Shown here piece after piece: positions 33,722 through 41,905 of a stretch of DNA of 64,000 bases (positions are counted from its first letter, which is position 1; each line of letters opens with the position of its first letter). The notes under the pieces were generated by a model. It saw nothing but the letters and a program-made list of their open reading frames with translations. It did not search any database and was not told the origin of the DNA. The DNA is taken from contig NZ_JAHZSV010000021.1 of the NCBI RefSeq assembly GCF_019457905.1, positions 17,529 through 81,528 of the forward strand. The letters run 5' to 3'. The position numbers were made by a program, and so were the translations under genes. This DNA is from Flagellimonas abyssi (GTDB taxonomy: Bacteria; Bacteroidota; Bacteroidia; Flavobacteriales; Flavobacteriaceae).

Positions 33722-35023
33722 TTATTTGGTTAAAAATGTCAATAGGGATTGTGCCTGATTGTAGTCAAAAATGGTCTGATAATATGCCAATTGTTTTTCG
33801 GCATAGGTGGCTTCCGCCCCCAACAAATCTGTTGTTTTTTCCAAACCTTCCTTAAATCGATTGGTGCGGATCCTCAATGATTCTTCGGATTGCTCCATAG
33901 CCAATTTTGAGGTCTCGAGCCTGCTTTTCGCATCCTCGACCATCCGTTTGGTGCGTTGAAGCTCCATAGTACTTTTGGCGACGTACTGTTCGTATTCCTG
34001 TTTCGCTTTTTCATAACTTGTTTTGCTCTTTCCCACTTTGGCAAAGCGTTGGGATCCTTTAAAAACATCCCAGCTCAAACTTGCCCCGATAATGTATCCT
34101 TTGGCATCGGCCTTAAAGATTTGATCATCGTACATTTCGTAGCTCGCAAAGGCGTTCAACCTTGGCAAAAACGTCATATTGTCGGCCCTCATGTTTGCTT
34201 TATACGCTTCGGACACCAAATCCATCGCTTTTATATCGGCCCTGTCCACCAATGAACCTTCCGTAGTTTCCGCAAGATTCTCCGGTATGAGTTCTTCTGA
34301 TGGCGCATAGACCACGTCCCCTTCTTCATTCATTAAATAGGATAGATAGTCCGATGCGTTTTGCACATTGCTCTTGGCTGTCTTCAACTGATCGGAAACT
34401 TCGGTCACCCGAACTTTTACCTCCAACAGATCCGCTTTTTGAAGCAATCCCTGATCGTAACTGTTCTGTGCCATGTTCAGGTTGGCGTTTGCCGCTTCAT
34501 GTGCCTTTTGCAACACCGCAACAGCTCTGTGGGCCAATTGCAGTTGTCCGTAGGCCTTTTGAGCTTCAAAATCAAGGTAATCACGGGTGCGCATGGCCTG
34601 AAGTTCCTTGGCCTCCATAGTGGTTTTTGCTGCTTTACGCTGGTAAAATCCGTCCAAATTGATCAAGGGTTGTTCCACCGAAACTTTGGTGGCATAGTTC
34701 TCGATCTGGTCGGGATTGTTCAAAAGGGCGGGGTTAAAATCTGCCTGGGTCAAGATTTCTTGGTTCAGTTTGGAACCGAACGCCATCAATGGGTTCGTGG
34801 TGGCCATTCCCGTATGCGACACAGCGATCTGCGGCAAAAAGATGGAGTTGGAAAACCTATAATCGTATTTGGCCATTTGGGCTTCTTGCTCGGAAACCTT
34901 AATGCTGGCATTGGACTCCTGTACCTTGACCAGGACATCCGCCAAGGAAATCTTGATATGGTCTTGGGCAAACAGTTGCCCCTGAGTCCAAATTAGCGTA
35001 GCTATAATTAATCCTCGTTTCAT
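33722..35023 (-). CDS. TolC-family outer-membrane efflux channel
   Basis: The 433-residue product has a signal peptide (KRGLIIATLIWTQGQLFAQ) and the long alternating helices of TolC proteins, in two repeats with LXXAQXSYDQGLLQKADLLEV-type sequence near residue 190 and KEGLEKTTDLLGAEATYA near the end. It is the first gene of the seven-gene operon (channel, adaptor, permease, PII-like, YgaP-like, two YeeE/YedE halves). Its promoter contains a palindrome GTAACC-NN-GGTTAC 50 bp upstream of the start codon, shared with the sulfur-oxidation genes. Confidence 0.92.
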   Translation of the reverse strand: MKRGLIIATLIWTQGQLFAQDHIKISLADVLVKVQESNASIKVSEQEAQMAKYDYRFSNSIFLPQIAVSHTGMATTNPLMAFGSKLNQEILTQADFNPALLNNPDQIENYATKVSVEQPLINLDGFYQRKAAKTTMEAKELQAMRTRDYLDFEAQKAYGQLQLAHRAVAVLQKAHEAANANLNMAQNSYDQGLLQKADLLEVKVRVTEVSDQLKTAKSNVQNASDYLSYLMNEEGDVVYAPSEELIPENLAETTEGSLVDRADIKAMDLVSEAYKANMRADNMTFLPRLNAFASYEMYDDQIFKADAKGYIIGASLSWDVFKGSQRFAKVGKSKTSYEKAKQEYEQYVAKSTMELQRTKRMVEDAKSRLETSKLAMEQSEESLRIRTNRFKEGLEKTTDLLGAEATYAEKQLAYYQTIFDYNQAQSLLTFLTK

Positions 35024-35042
35024 CTACTTATTTAGTTTGAAG

Positions 35043-35086
35043 CAAAAGTAGATTTGGCAGGGCACCTACACAGTAACCTGGGTTAC
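35043..35086 (-). promoter_or_regulatory. Crp/Fnr-type box promoter of the RND/YeeE operon
   Basis: On the minus strand a perfect GTAACC-CA-GGTTAC palindrome (35073-35086) is followed after 22 nt by TACTTTTG (35043-35050), a perfect TAnnTTTG. The start codon of the channel gene lies 19 nt on. The centre of the palindrome would sit near -41 if transcription starts about 7 nt past the -7 element. Confidence 0.75.
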
Positions 35087-35098
35087 CGAGAAAATTTC

Positions 35099-35155
35099 AA
35101 AAAAAACACCTCAATACGAAGACATCCAAACAAAGCAAGCCTGTATTGAGGTGTT
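35099..35155 (-). terminator. Rho-independent terminator after the sulfide:quinone oxidoreductase unit
   Basis: Arms at 35105-35117 and 35143-35155 pair over 13 bp (AACACCTCAATAC and complement) with a 25-nt loop; on the minus strand eight U follow. The loop is long, but stem and U-tract are convincing. Confidence 0.75.
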
Positions 35156-35177
35156 CCACGATAATGGAAGTAAGTGA

Positions 35178-35312
35178 CTAAACATTTCGGGTTCCACCGT
35201 GCCCGCCTGCCACCACGATCAGTACCTTAATGCTCAAATAAATGAACTTAAAGAACTGGATAATGGGGTTCATCATCGTAAATCGTTTGTATTTTGAGAT
35301 TCTTCGTGTCAT
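35178..35312 (-). CDS. Small membrane protein next to sulfide:quinone oxidoreductase
   Basis: An ATG 6 nt after the oxidoreductase stop opens a 44-residue frame with positive N terminus (MTRRISKYKRF) and one hydrophobic helix (IIQFFKFIYLSIKVLIVVAG), ending GGHGGTRNV. Its length, the tight spacing and the terminator just after it suggest a real gene, co-transcribed with the oxidoreductase. It could anchor the enzyme at the membrane; this is inference. No family is recognised. Confidence 0.55.
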   Translation of the reverse strand: MTRRISKYKRFTMMNPIIQFFKFIYLSIKVLIVVAGGHGGTRNV

Positions 35313-35318
35313 AACTTT

Positions 35319-36776
35319 CTATTCTGGGATTAACCACCAAAAGGGTTTCATTTTTGCTTTATAAATAAAGGCGTAATGCAGTGCCAACTTCAACCAGTGA
35401 CCTGCAAGACCGATTGTGCCAAAGGTTTTACCCAATTTTCTTCCTTGGGTATCGGGATATTTATTGTAATCGGGAACAATGGGATAGGTAGTGATGCTCA
35501 CACCGCTTCCCGTGGTCGTACCAAAACCTGCGGAGGCAATACACGCTGCGCCCATATTTCCCATAGATCCTTTGTGATGGAGCTCATTATTGGAATGCTT
35601 GATCATCCCAATAATGTTATCGGCTACCAGTTTGGCAGTGATTCCCGATGGCATACCCGTTCTTGGCGGAGCAGGGGTAATATCCGTTCCGTTTTTGCTC
35701 TTCCTGGGTTTGGAAATGCTGTGGGGTGGTGCAAAAGCAATACCGGGAGCAAAAATATTGGCGTACGATGGGTTTTGATACGTTTCCGGCCAATCCTGAA
35801 CACTCCATTCCTCATAGGGCTTGGGGGTGTAATCGGCATCCACGATCATAAATCCTCTAAAGAGTTTATCGGTAATATCTCCTCCCTCTTTATCGTAAGC
35901 TTTAAAACCGTGGCCCGAAAACGAAGGTATCAGCATCGCAAAGTCGTACTTTTTCTTTTTATATTCTCCATCCAAGGTCTCGTAATGGACCACTCCGTCC
36001 TCTACTTTACTGACTCCAGCTTCCAAAATCCATTGAATTCCTCTGTCTTCAAAGATCATTTCCACCATTTCGTTGGATTTCATGATGTTGCTTCCATAGC
36101 TCATCAGCATACCGTCCATACCAAAATCGCCGAGATTGTATTCATTGGAAATCCAAGTGATTTTGGCCATATCCCTCACTTTGTGCTTTCGGAGCTCTTG
36201 CTCAACATTCAAAATATACTCGAAGGCGGCTCCTTGACAGGTGGATTTCGCATGTCCCGTACCAATCAATATTTTCGTTTTTTTGCCCGCTTTCATTTGC
36301 TTGATGAGCCCTTCCAGTGCGATCCAAGCTTCTTGGGCGTGGGTGTAGGTGCAAACAGAGTGGGTTTTGTTTTTGCCCGGAGACAACCCTTCCGTGGCTT
36401 CAAAATTGAGTTTGGGTCCCGTGGCATTGATCAGGTAATCGTAGGTTACCTTCTCCCGTGTTCCTTTTTCATCGCCCGTAACATATTCAGCCAGTATATA
36501 GGGTTTGATTTCTTTCGAATCGCCTTCGGGATGAAAACTGACCGCTTTGGCCTGTTTATAATCAATATGCTTTTTGGCGTACAGGGGCGCCAATGGGAAT
36601 AGGATATCCTTTGGCTTCATTCTACCGATCCCGACCCAAATATTGGACGGCACCCATTGGTAGTTTCCATTGGGGGACACCACCACAACCTCATGCTCTT
36701 TGGAGAGCTTTCTTCTTAAATGGGAGGCTGCCACATGACCTGCAATACCAGCTCCCAATACGACTATTTTGGACAT
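35319..36776 (-). CDS. Sulfide:quinone oxidoreductase-type flavoprotein
   Basis: The 485-residue protein opens with an FAD-binding Rossmann motif (VVLGAGIAGHVAASHLRR). Cys180 in TGHAKSTCQGAAFEYIL and a second Cys near residue 412 in GAACIASAGFGT are placed like the redox cysteines of sulfide:quinone oxidoreductases; a third candidate is Cys142. It oxidises sulfide to polysulfide or persulfide and passes electrons to quinone at the inner face of the membrane. A C-terminal amphipathic or hydrophobic segment (LALHYAFIYKAKMKPFWWL) may give membrane contact. A related NADH dehydrogenase is the main alternative, but the cysteine positions and the sulfur neighbourhood favour sulfide oxidation. Confidence 0.85.
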   Translation of the reverse strand: MSKIVVLGAGIAGHVAASHLRRKLSKEHEVVVVSPNGNYQWVPSNIWVGIGRMKPKDILFPLAPLYAKKHIDYKQAKAVSFHPEGDSKEIKPYILAEYVTGDEKGTREKVTYDYLINATGPKLNFEATEGLSPGKNKTHSVCTYTHAQEAWIALEGLIKQMKAGKKTKILIGTGHAKSTCQGAAFEYILNVEQELRKHKVRDMAKITWISNEYNLGDFGMDGMLMSYGSNIMKSNEMVEMIFEDRGIQWILEAGVSKVEDGVVHYETLDGEYKKKKYDFAMLIPSFSGHGFKAYDKEGGDITDKLFRGFMIVDADYTPKPYEEWSVQDWPETYQNPSYANIFAPGIAFAPPHSISKPRKSKNGTDITPAPPRTGMPSGITAKLVADNIIGMIKHSNNELHHKGSMGNMGAACIASAGFGTTTGSGVSITTYPIVPDYNKYPDTQGRKLGKTFGTIGLAGHWLKLALHYAFIYKAKMKPFWWLIPE

Positions 36777-36792
36777 TTTTGAACTATTTACC

Positions 36793-36836
36793 CAAATTTA
36801 CTCGCCCTCAACCACATAGAAAGTGACCTAGGTCAC
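36793..36836 (-). promoter_or_regulatory. Crp/Fnr-type box promoter of sulfide:quinone oxidoreductase
   Basis: The box GTGACCTAGGTCAC (36823-36836) is a perfect 14-bp palindrome. Exactly 22 nt later is TAAATTTG (36793-36800), a perfect -7 element; the start codon follows 16 nt on. Confidence 0.8.
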
Positions 36837-36838
36837 AC

Positions 36839-36867
36839 AAAAAAAAAGAGCACCGCGTTTGGTGCCC
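36839..36867 (-). terminator. Terminator of the cytochrome bd operon
   Basis: On the minus strand GGGCACC-AAACGC-GGTGCTC forms a 7-bp stem and is followed by nine U. It lies 30 bp after the cydB stop codon and just before the oxidoreductase promoter box. Confidence 0.8.
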
Positions 36868-36897
36868 TTTTCTTCAATTGGAACAAAAAATCTACAA

Positions 36898-37935
36898 TCA
36901 ATAACTGGTCTCGTCCAATTTAACCTTTCCCCAAAAGGTCCTGTACACGAATATGGTGTAGAAAAGCACCAAAGGTGTGCCTATAGCCACTATGGTCAGC
37001 ATAATCTGCAAGGATTTTGTGGAGGATGCCGCATTGTAAATGTCAATATTATACTTTGGATCTATGCTGGAGCTGAGCAAAACAGGATACAGCTCAACCG
37101 CTACCAAGACCAATAAAAATGCTATGGTCAACGAGGAGAACAGAAACGCCCATTTGTATTTGCGCTTTTCGGCCAAACGGGGCACATTGGCAATACTGAG
37201 AAACGTGAGCAAAGGCACCACGAACAAAACCGGGTTACTTTTAAAATCATCGGACAGATGGGGAATATAGATCAAGGTATACAGTGTGGTTATCGAAAAA
37301 CTTAGTATGAACAATATCATTCCACGTTTTAACAACCTAGTCAGTTTGGCAAACAATCGCCCTTCGGTTTTCAGTAAAAGAAATATGGCACCATGCGTCA
37401 TAAACAAGAACAATGTGGTAAAGCCCGTCATCAAGGCATAGGGGTTCAAAAATTCAAAAAGCACACCTCCTTGATACTGGTAGTTTTCGCCAATGGCTAT
37501 TCCTTGCAATACATTGCCCAGCACAACACCCAATAAAAAAGCGAGCATTATACTTGAAATACTGTAGCAAACATCCCAGAGCCTGCGCCACCACAACATG
37601 GCTTCCTTACCCCTAAACTCTATGGAAATGGCCCTAAAAATGATGAACAACAAAAACAACATAAAGGGGATATATAAAGACGAGAACATCGTGGCATACA
37701 TTACCGGAAAACCAGCAAAAAGTGCTCCTCCACCAATGACCAACCAAACCTCATTCCCATCCCAAACCGGGCCAACGGCATTCAATGCAATTCTACGGCT
37801 GTTCTCTTTCTTTAGAAAGAGATGCCATGCCCCTGCTCCAAAATCAAAACCATCCAATATGGCATATCCTGAGAAAAGTCCTCCTACTACCAAAAACCAC
37901 CAAGTGGGATAATCCAATCCTAAAAACGTTTCCAT
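36898..37935 (-). CDS. cydB: Cytochrome bd oxidase subunit II
   Basis: The 345-residue protein has about nine membrane helices and the usual opening of the CydB family (TWWFLVVGGLFSGYAILDGFDFG, with the conserved GYxxLDGFDxG). It pairs with CydA to form the quinol oxidase; heme ligands are in CydA. Its start lies 4 bp after the cydA stop. Length and motifs are full. The pair is expressed from the same kind of box promoter as sulfide oxidation, which fits the known sulfide tolerance of bd oxidases. Confidence 0.94.
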   Translation of the reverse strand: METFLGLDYPTWWFLVVGGLFSGYAILDGFDFGAGAWHLFLKKENSRRIALNAVGPVWDGNEVWLVIGGGALFAGFPVMYATMFSSLYIPFMLFLLFIIFRAISIEFRGKEAMLWWRRLWDVCYSISSIMLAFLLGVVLGNVLQGIAIGENYQYQGGVLFEFLNPYALMTGFTTLFLFMTHGAIFLLLKTEGRLFAKLTRLLKRGMILFILSFSITTLYTLIYIPHLSDDFKSNPVLFVVPLLTFLSIANVPRLAEKRKYKWAFLFSSLTIAFLLVLVAVELYPVLLSSSIDPKYNIDIYNAASSTKSLQIMLTIVAIGTPLVLFYTIFVYRTFWGKVKLDETSY

Positions 37936-37939
37936 AAGC

Positions 37940-39313
37940 TTAGTTCATCATATGAGTTAGTGTTCCGCCAAAAGGGGTGTCGTCCGATTCCGATTCTTCA
38001 AAAGGCCCATGTTTGATTTTCTTGTGCAATAAGTAAATGAACAATACGAATAACAGGGCATATACCAAAAAGAACAAAATCAGGGAGAACATGATCTGAT
38101 TATCAGAAACGGCCTGTGAAAATGCCTCATTGGTCCTCAAAAGACCGTAGACCACCCATGGCTGTCGGCCCATTTCGGCTGCAAACCATCCCACTTGATT
38201 GGCAATCTGCGGAAGAAATACGGCAAATACAAAAATCCAAAGCAGCCATTTTGTATGGAAGAGTTTCCCCCGCCACCATAAAAATGACGCAAAAAGGGTC
38301 AAAAATATCAGGGCTATCCCTATGGCCACCATGATGTGATAAAATTGAAACACTGCGTTTATCTGTGAGGGGCGTTCATCTTCGGGAAAGGCATTGAGGC
38401 CCGTTATGGGTGCATCAAAATCATCTTCCACCAAAAAGGACAATCCTCCTGGCACCTTGATTCCGGATACCTCTTGGTTTTCCTTGTCCACCCAGCCCAA
38501 AATGTACATGTCCGCGGGTCCCGATGCTTCAAAATGGCCTTCGAGTGCCGCTAGTTTTGCCGGTTGGTTCTCCGCTACTCCGTCCGCTGATTGATGTCCC
38601 GTGAACAATTGGCCCAAAGAAAAGACGGTGGCAACCACCAAGGCTATCTTAAATGCTTTCTTGGAAACCTCCACATATTTTCCTTTTATCAAATAGTAGG
38701 CGTGGACACTCAATACCAGAAAAGCTCCTGCCAAAAATGCACCGAGCCAAACATGGGTCAATCTATCCATACTGGAGGGATTGAATACCATGGCCCAAAA
38801 ATCGGTGATCTCGGCCCTGGCATCCATTCCTTCGCCCACAATATGGAATCCCGCTGGTGTTTGTTGCCAACTATTGGCCACAACGATCCAAATGGCGGAG
38901 AACATGGAACCCAGAAAAACTCCAATAGTCGACACTAAATGTACCCAGGGCTTGACCCTGTTCCAACCGAACAACAGAACGCCCAAGAATCCACTTTCCA
39001 AAGCAAAGGCAAAGATACCTTCGGCAGCAAGGGCACTACCGAACACATCCCCTACATATCGGGAATATACTGCCCAGTTGGTACCAAACTCAAACTCCAT
39101 GACAATGCCCGTTACAACACCAATACCGAATGTCAAGGCGAAAATTTTGGTCCAGAAGCGAGCCAACTTATGGTAGGTCTCGTTTTTGGTTCTGATATAA
39201 ATGCTCTCAAAAATGACCAGCAGTAGACCAATGCCTATACTTAAAGGCGGATAGATATAATGAAAGGCTACTGTGAACGCAAATTGAATCCGGGCAAGAA
39301 TTTCGGTTTCCAT
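37940..39313 (-). CDS. cydA: Cytochrome bd oxidase subunit I
   Basis: The ATG giving METEILARIQFAFTVAFHYIYP is chosen; it fits the family (heme ligand His18) and lies 18 nt after a -7 element, whereas the longer reading starts too close to the box. The 457-residue protein includes GRQPW near residue 390, typical of quinol oxidation sites. The Q-loop region is short compared with E. coli CydA (522 residues), as in the cyanide-insensitive group. It reduces oxygen to water using quinol without proton pumping. Sharing a promoter type with sulfide:quinone oxidoreductase suggests it consumes the quinol formed from sulfide. Confidence 0.94.
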   Translation of the reverse strand: METEILARIQFAFTVAFHYIYPPLSIGIGLLLVIFESIYIRTKNETYHKLARFWTKIFALTFGIGVVTGIVMEFEFGTNWAVYSRYVGDVFGSALAAEGIFAFALESGFLGVLLFGWNRVKPWVHLVSTIGVFLGSMFSAIWIVVANSWQQTPAGFHIVGEGMDARAEITDFWAMVFNPSSMDRLTHVWLGAFLAGAFLVLSVHAYYLIKGKYVEVSKKAFKIALVVATVFSLGQLFTGHQSADGVAENQPAKLAALEGHFEASGPADMYILGWVDKENQEVSGIKVPGGLSFLVEDDFDAPITGLNAFPEDERPSQINAVFQFYHIMVAIGIALIFLTLFASFLWWRGKLFHTKWLLWIFVFAVFLPQIANQVGWFAAEMGRQPWVVYGLLRTNEAFSQAVSDNQIMFSLILFFLVYALLFVLFIYLLHKKIKHGPFEESESDDTPFGGTLTHMMN

Positions 39314-39331
39314 GAATAATGTTTTGTGCCT

Positions 39332-39375
39332 CAAAAATAAGGAGCGGAACACGTTTTATAAGTTACCCATGTTAC
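39332..39375 (-). promoter_or_regulatory. Crp/Fnr-type box promoter of cytochrome bd genes
   Basis: On the minus strand GTAACATGGGTAAC (39362-39375) is followed after 22 nt by TATTTTTG (39332-39339), then 18 nt to the cydA ATG. The box is imperfect at one position of the consensus and the geometry is identical to the other six. Confidence 0.72.
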
Positions 39376-39442
39376 AAATGAAATGGATTTAACATAAAAA
39401 GATCTGCTATGCTAAATCCATTTCTCTTATGTTTGGTCAGTG

Positions 39443-39571
39443 TTATTTCTTACCGCTGTTCATCAAGGCGAATACTGCAATCACAAGAACAATGACAACT
39501 AGGGCAAAAACGCCTATCATCCAGATGCCGTTTTCCCATGATACCAATGGAATATTTATTAATGATTTCAC
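39443..39571 (-). CDS. Small single-helix membrane protein upstream of cydA
   Basis: A GTG start gives 42 residues, VKSLINIPLVSWENGIWM then a hydrophobic helix (VFALVVIVLVIAVFALM) and a lysine tail. Such tiny proteins beside oxidase genes can be accessory subunits (CydX and CcoQ types), but the box promoter of cydA lies between them, so separate regulation is possible. No ATG is available in frame. The call rests on helix quality and position. Confidence 0.5.
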   Translation of the reverse strand: MKSLINIPLVSWENGIWMIGVFALVVIVLVIAVFALMNSGKK

Positions 39572-39781
39572 GATGTATTGGTTTTAAGTTTGAATCAAAT
39601 TTAGTTGCTAAGGAATAGCCAAAACATGATAATGCTCATAAATCCTTGACAAGCATCCGAACTTTAAACACTCGCTATGCAATTCTGTGTTATTGAAAAC
39701 AAAAAAGGGGGCGTCTAAAAAGCATTTCTACCCCTCTATAATTTGCGTATTTGAGAATAGTTATCCGATACCTACCCGAAT
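39572..39781. other. Spacer upstream of small membrane protein gene
   Basis: No gene or clear regulatory element was recognised here. It must hold the promoter of the 42-residue gene and ends at the terminator for the gene at 39841. Confidence 0.4.
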
Positions 39782-39816
39782 AAAAAAGAGGCTGTCTTGA
39801 CTTTTTAGACAGCCTC
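39782..39816 (-). terminator. Rho-independent terminator after the DUF2892-type gene
   Basis: GAGGCTGTCT (39788-39797) pairs with AGACAGCCTC (39807-39816) over 10 bp; on the minus strand six U follow directly. Confidence 0.85.
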
Positions 39817-39840
39817 ATTCTTATCAAACAACCAAAAAAC

Positions 39841-40047
39841 CTAGTTCTTGACCTTGCAGGTATTGATTCCCAATAGGGTGTACAACGGACAAAAACTTAC
39901 AAAACTTGTCAAAACAAATATCACTGCAAAGGCCAAGAGTACATAGGCCAATGTTCCTGTTATTACATTAAAATAGTACAATGCTCCTACACCAAGTGCT
40001 AGGATAATCCGAATTGTGCGGTCTGCACCGCCCATATTTTTTTTCAT
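39841..40047 (-). CDS. DUF2892/YgaP-type small membrane protein
   Basis: The 68-residue product begins KKNMGGADRTIRIILALGVG, the standard opening of DUF2892 proteins, and has two helices flanking FNVITGTLA, ending CPLYTLLGINTCKVKN with two cysteines. The full length fits the family. It is a monocistronic gene with its own terminator, divergent from the sulfite dehydrogenase gene and sharing its upstream region. Function is uncharacterised; family members accompany rhodanese domains. Confidence 0.88.
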   Translation of the reverse strand: MKKNMGGADRTIRIILALGVGALYYFNVITGTLAYVLLAFAVIFVLTSFVSFCPLYTLLGINTCKVKN

Positions 40048-40169
40048 AATGGATAGTTTATGATTGTTGCATACAACTTATTTTCAAAAATCGTATCAGC
40101 TTGCACCTTGCCTCTTATTGATTTTCAAATATTTACTTCAAAAGTAACGGTTCATCACGGATTGTCCGG

Positions 40170-40213
40170 TAACCTTGGTTACATAGCTTTGTTTATTTTT
40201 ATGATACATTTAA
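40170..40213 (+). promoter_or_regulatory. Crp/Fnr-type box promoter of sulfite dehydrogenase operon
   Basis: A perfect GTAACC-TT-GGTTAC palindrome (40170-40183) precedes TACATTTA (40206-40213) by 22 nt. The start codon follows 12 nt later, so the leader is short. The only mismatch is the last base of the -7 element. Confidence 0.75.
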
Positions 40214-40225
40214 ATTTTGACCTGA

Positions 40226-41446
40226 ATGAACAGAAGAGGTTTTACAAACAAAATTTCGTTGGCGGCCGTGGCCAGTATATTGGGTTTAGAGATCGTATAT
40301 GGCCATCGGATGCCAAAAGGATATCGACCACTAGGCCTACAGGATCCCGATCCCTTTAAAATGTTCCACAAAGACAAGGAAATGGTTGTGCTCAACAACA
40401 AACCATGGAATATGGAGGCTCAGGCCCATTTGTTGAACGATGACATTACTCCCAACAAATATATGTTCGTTCGCAACAATGGAAGAATTCCTGAGAATAT
40501 TGAAGCTTCCCAATGGACATTGACCTTAGATGGTGAGTCCGTCAAAAACAAAAAAACCTATTCCCTGGCAGATTTAAAAGATAAGTTCCAACACTACACC
40601 TATCAATTGACTTTGGAATGTGGTGGAAATGGCCGAAGTGAATTCAATCCACCCGCAAAGGGCAATCAATGGACTGTCGGAGCGGTTTCTTGTGCCGAAT
40701 GGACCGGAGTAAGGCTTCGCGATGTCCTTGAAGATGCAGGAATCAATTCCGACGCCGTTTATATTGGCTACCATGCCACGGATACCCATTTGAGTGGCGA
40801 CCCAAATAAGGAACCTATCTCCAGGGGCGTTCCAATTTGGAAAGCACTTCAAGATGAAACCTTGCTCGCTTTTGCCATGAACGGGGAGGATATTCCATTG
40901 GCACACGGTTTTCCATTGCGATTGGTCTGTGGGGGGTGGCCCGCCTCCACGTCGGGGAAATGGGTCAATCGAATCAGTATCAGAAATAAAGTGCACGATG
41001 GTGAAAAAATGGGGGGCACCTCGTACCGTGTCCCTTGCGAAACTGTTGCCCCGGGCAGCAAGGTCGAAGATTCTGATATGTGCATCATAGAGTCCATGCC
41101 GGTAAAGTCCTTGATAACCTACCCAAAAAGTGGAGCACTGATCAAACAGGGCCAAACATTGAACATCAATGGCCATGCGTGGGCAGGTGAACTTGAGGTT
41201 TCAAAAATGGAGTATTCCATCGATTTTGGCAGTACTTGGCATACCTGTTCCCTTAAAAGACCCAAAAACCGTTTGGCTTGGCAACATTTCAACGCAACGG
41301 TATCATTTCCCAAAAAGGGCTATTACGAGGTGTGGGGAAGGGCTACGGACACCAACGGAAAAGCGCAACCAATGGTACTTCCGGGGTGGAACCCAAAAGG
41401 CTATCTCAACAATGCTTGCCATCGTATAGCCGTTAAAATTGTGTAA
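40226..41446 (+). CDS. Sulfite dehydrogenase-type molybdoenzyme (SorA-like)
   Basis: The 406-residue protein has a twin-arginine export signal (MNRRGFTNKISLAAVASILG). The molybdopterin domain (about 60-270) has the molybdenum-ligand cysteine in LTLECGGNGRSEF, then HGFPLRLVCGGWP. The C-terminal domain (about 290-400) matches the dimerisation domain, with AWAGELEVSKMEYSID. It oxidises sulfite to sulfate in the periplasm and hands electrons to the cytochrome c encoded next (1 bp gap). No heme-binding site is present in this chain, consistent with the SorA/SorB arrangement. Confidence 0.9.
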   Translation: MNRRGFTNKISLAAVASILGLEIVYGHRMPKGYRPLGLQDPDPFKMFHKDKEMVVLNNKPWNMEAQAHLLNDDITPNKYMFVRNNGRIPENIEASQWTLTLDGESVKNKKTYSLADLKDKFQHYTYQLTLECGGNGRSEFNPPAKGNQWTVGAVSCAEWTGVRLRDVLEDAGINSDAVYIGYHATDTHLSGDPNKEPISRGVPIWKALQDETLLAFAMNGEDIPLAHGFPLRLVCGGWPASTSGKWVNRISIRNKVHDGEKMGGTSYRVPCETVAPGSKVEDSDMCIIESMPVKSLITYPKSGALIKQGQTLNINGHAWAGELEVSKMEYSIDFGSTWHTCSLKRPKNRLAWQHFNATVSFPKKGYYEVWGRATDTNGKAQPMVLPGWNPKGYLNNACHRIAVKIV

Positions 41447-41447
41447 C

Positions 41448-41900
41448 ATGGGCAAGGAGTTTCAAAAGCAGGTGCGTTCACTTTCCAAAAGCTTACTTTC
41501 TTTTTTGATTTTGATCTTGGTATTGTTCGGTGGTTTATACTATTGGGCAAACCACAAATCAAAACCTGAAATAACGGAAATTCCTTTGGAAGTATCCTCT
41601 GAAGATTACGACAAAGTAGAAAACGGTATCCACGTGGCCACAGGTTTTATTGATGATAGAGGAATGCAGGAGACCATACAAAATTGTACCGCCTGTCACT
41701 CCGCAAAATTGGTCACCCAAAACCGAATGAGCAGGGAAGGGTGGAAAGCTACTATAGAATGGATGCAAGAAACCCAGAACCTTTGGGATTTGGGCGCTAA
41801 TGAGGAATTGATTTTGACCTATTTGGCCAAAAACTATGCTCCTACCGATAAAGGCCGCCGCCAAAATCTGGAGGATATTGAATGGTACGAGCTAAACTAG
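41448..41900 (+). CDS. Membrane-anchored monoheme cytochrome c (SorB-like)
   Basis: The start is set at MGKEFQKQ, one base after the preceding stop codon. The 150-residue protein has one membrane anchor (about 14-33) and a c-type heme site Cys80-Thr-Ala-Cys83-His84, with distal helix around MSREGWKATIEWMQ. It is probably the electron acceptor of the sulfite dehydrogenase, delivering electrons onward to the respiratory chain. The candidate sixth ligand is the methionine after NR. Its 3' end leads into the hydroxylase gene. Confidence 0.87.
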   Translation: MGKEFQKQVRSLSKSLLSFLILILVLFGGLYYWANHKSKPEITEIPLEVSSEDYDKVENGIHVATGFIDDRGMQETIQNCTACHSAKLVTQNRMSREGWKATIEWMQETQNLWDLGANEELILTYLAKNYAPTDKGRRQNLEDIEWYELN

Positions 41901-41905
41901 CTGTG

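Noticed and set aside
35376..36602. 408-codon plus-strand open frame opposite the sulfide:quinone oxidoreductase
   Set aside because: It is antisense to a well-supported flavoprotein, its translation has no domain pattern, and a frame this long arises from the codon bias of the real gene.
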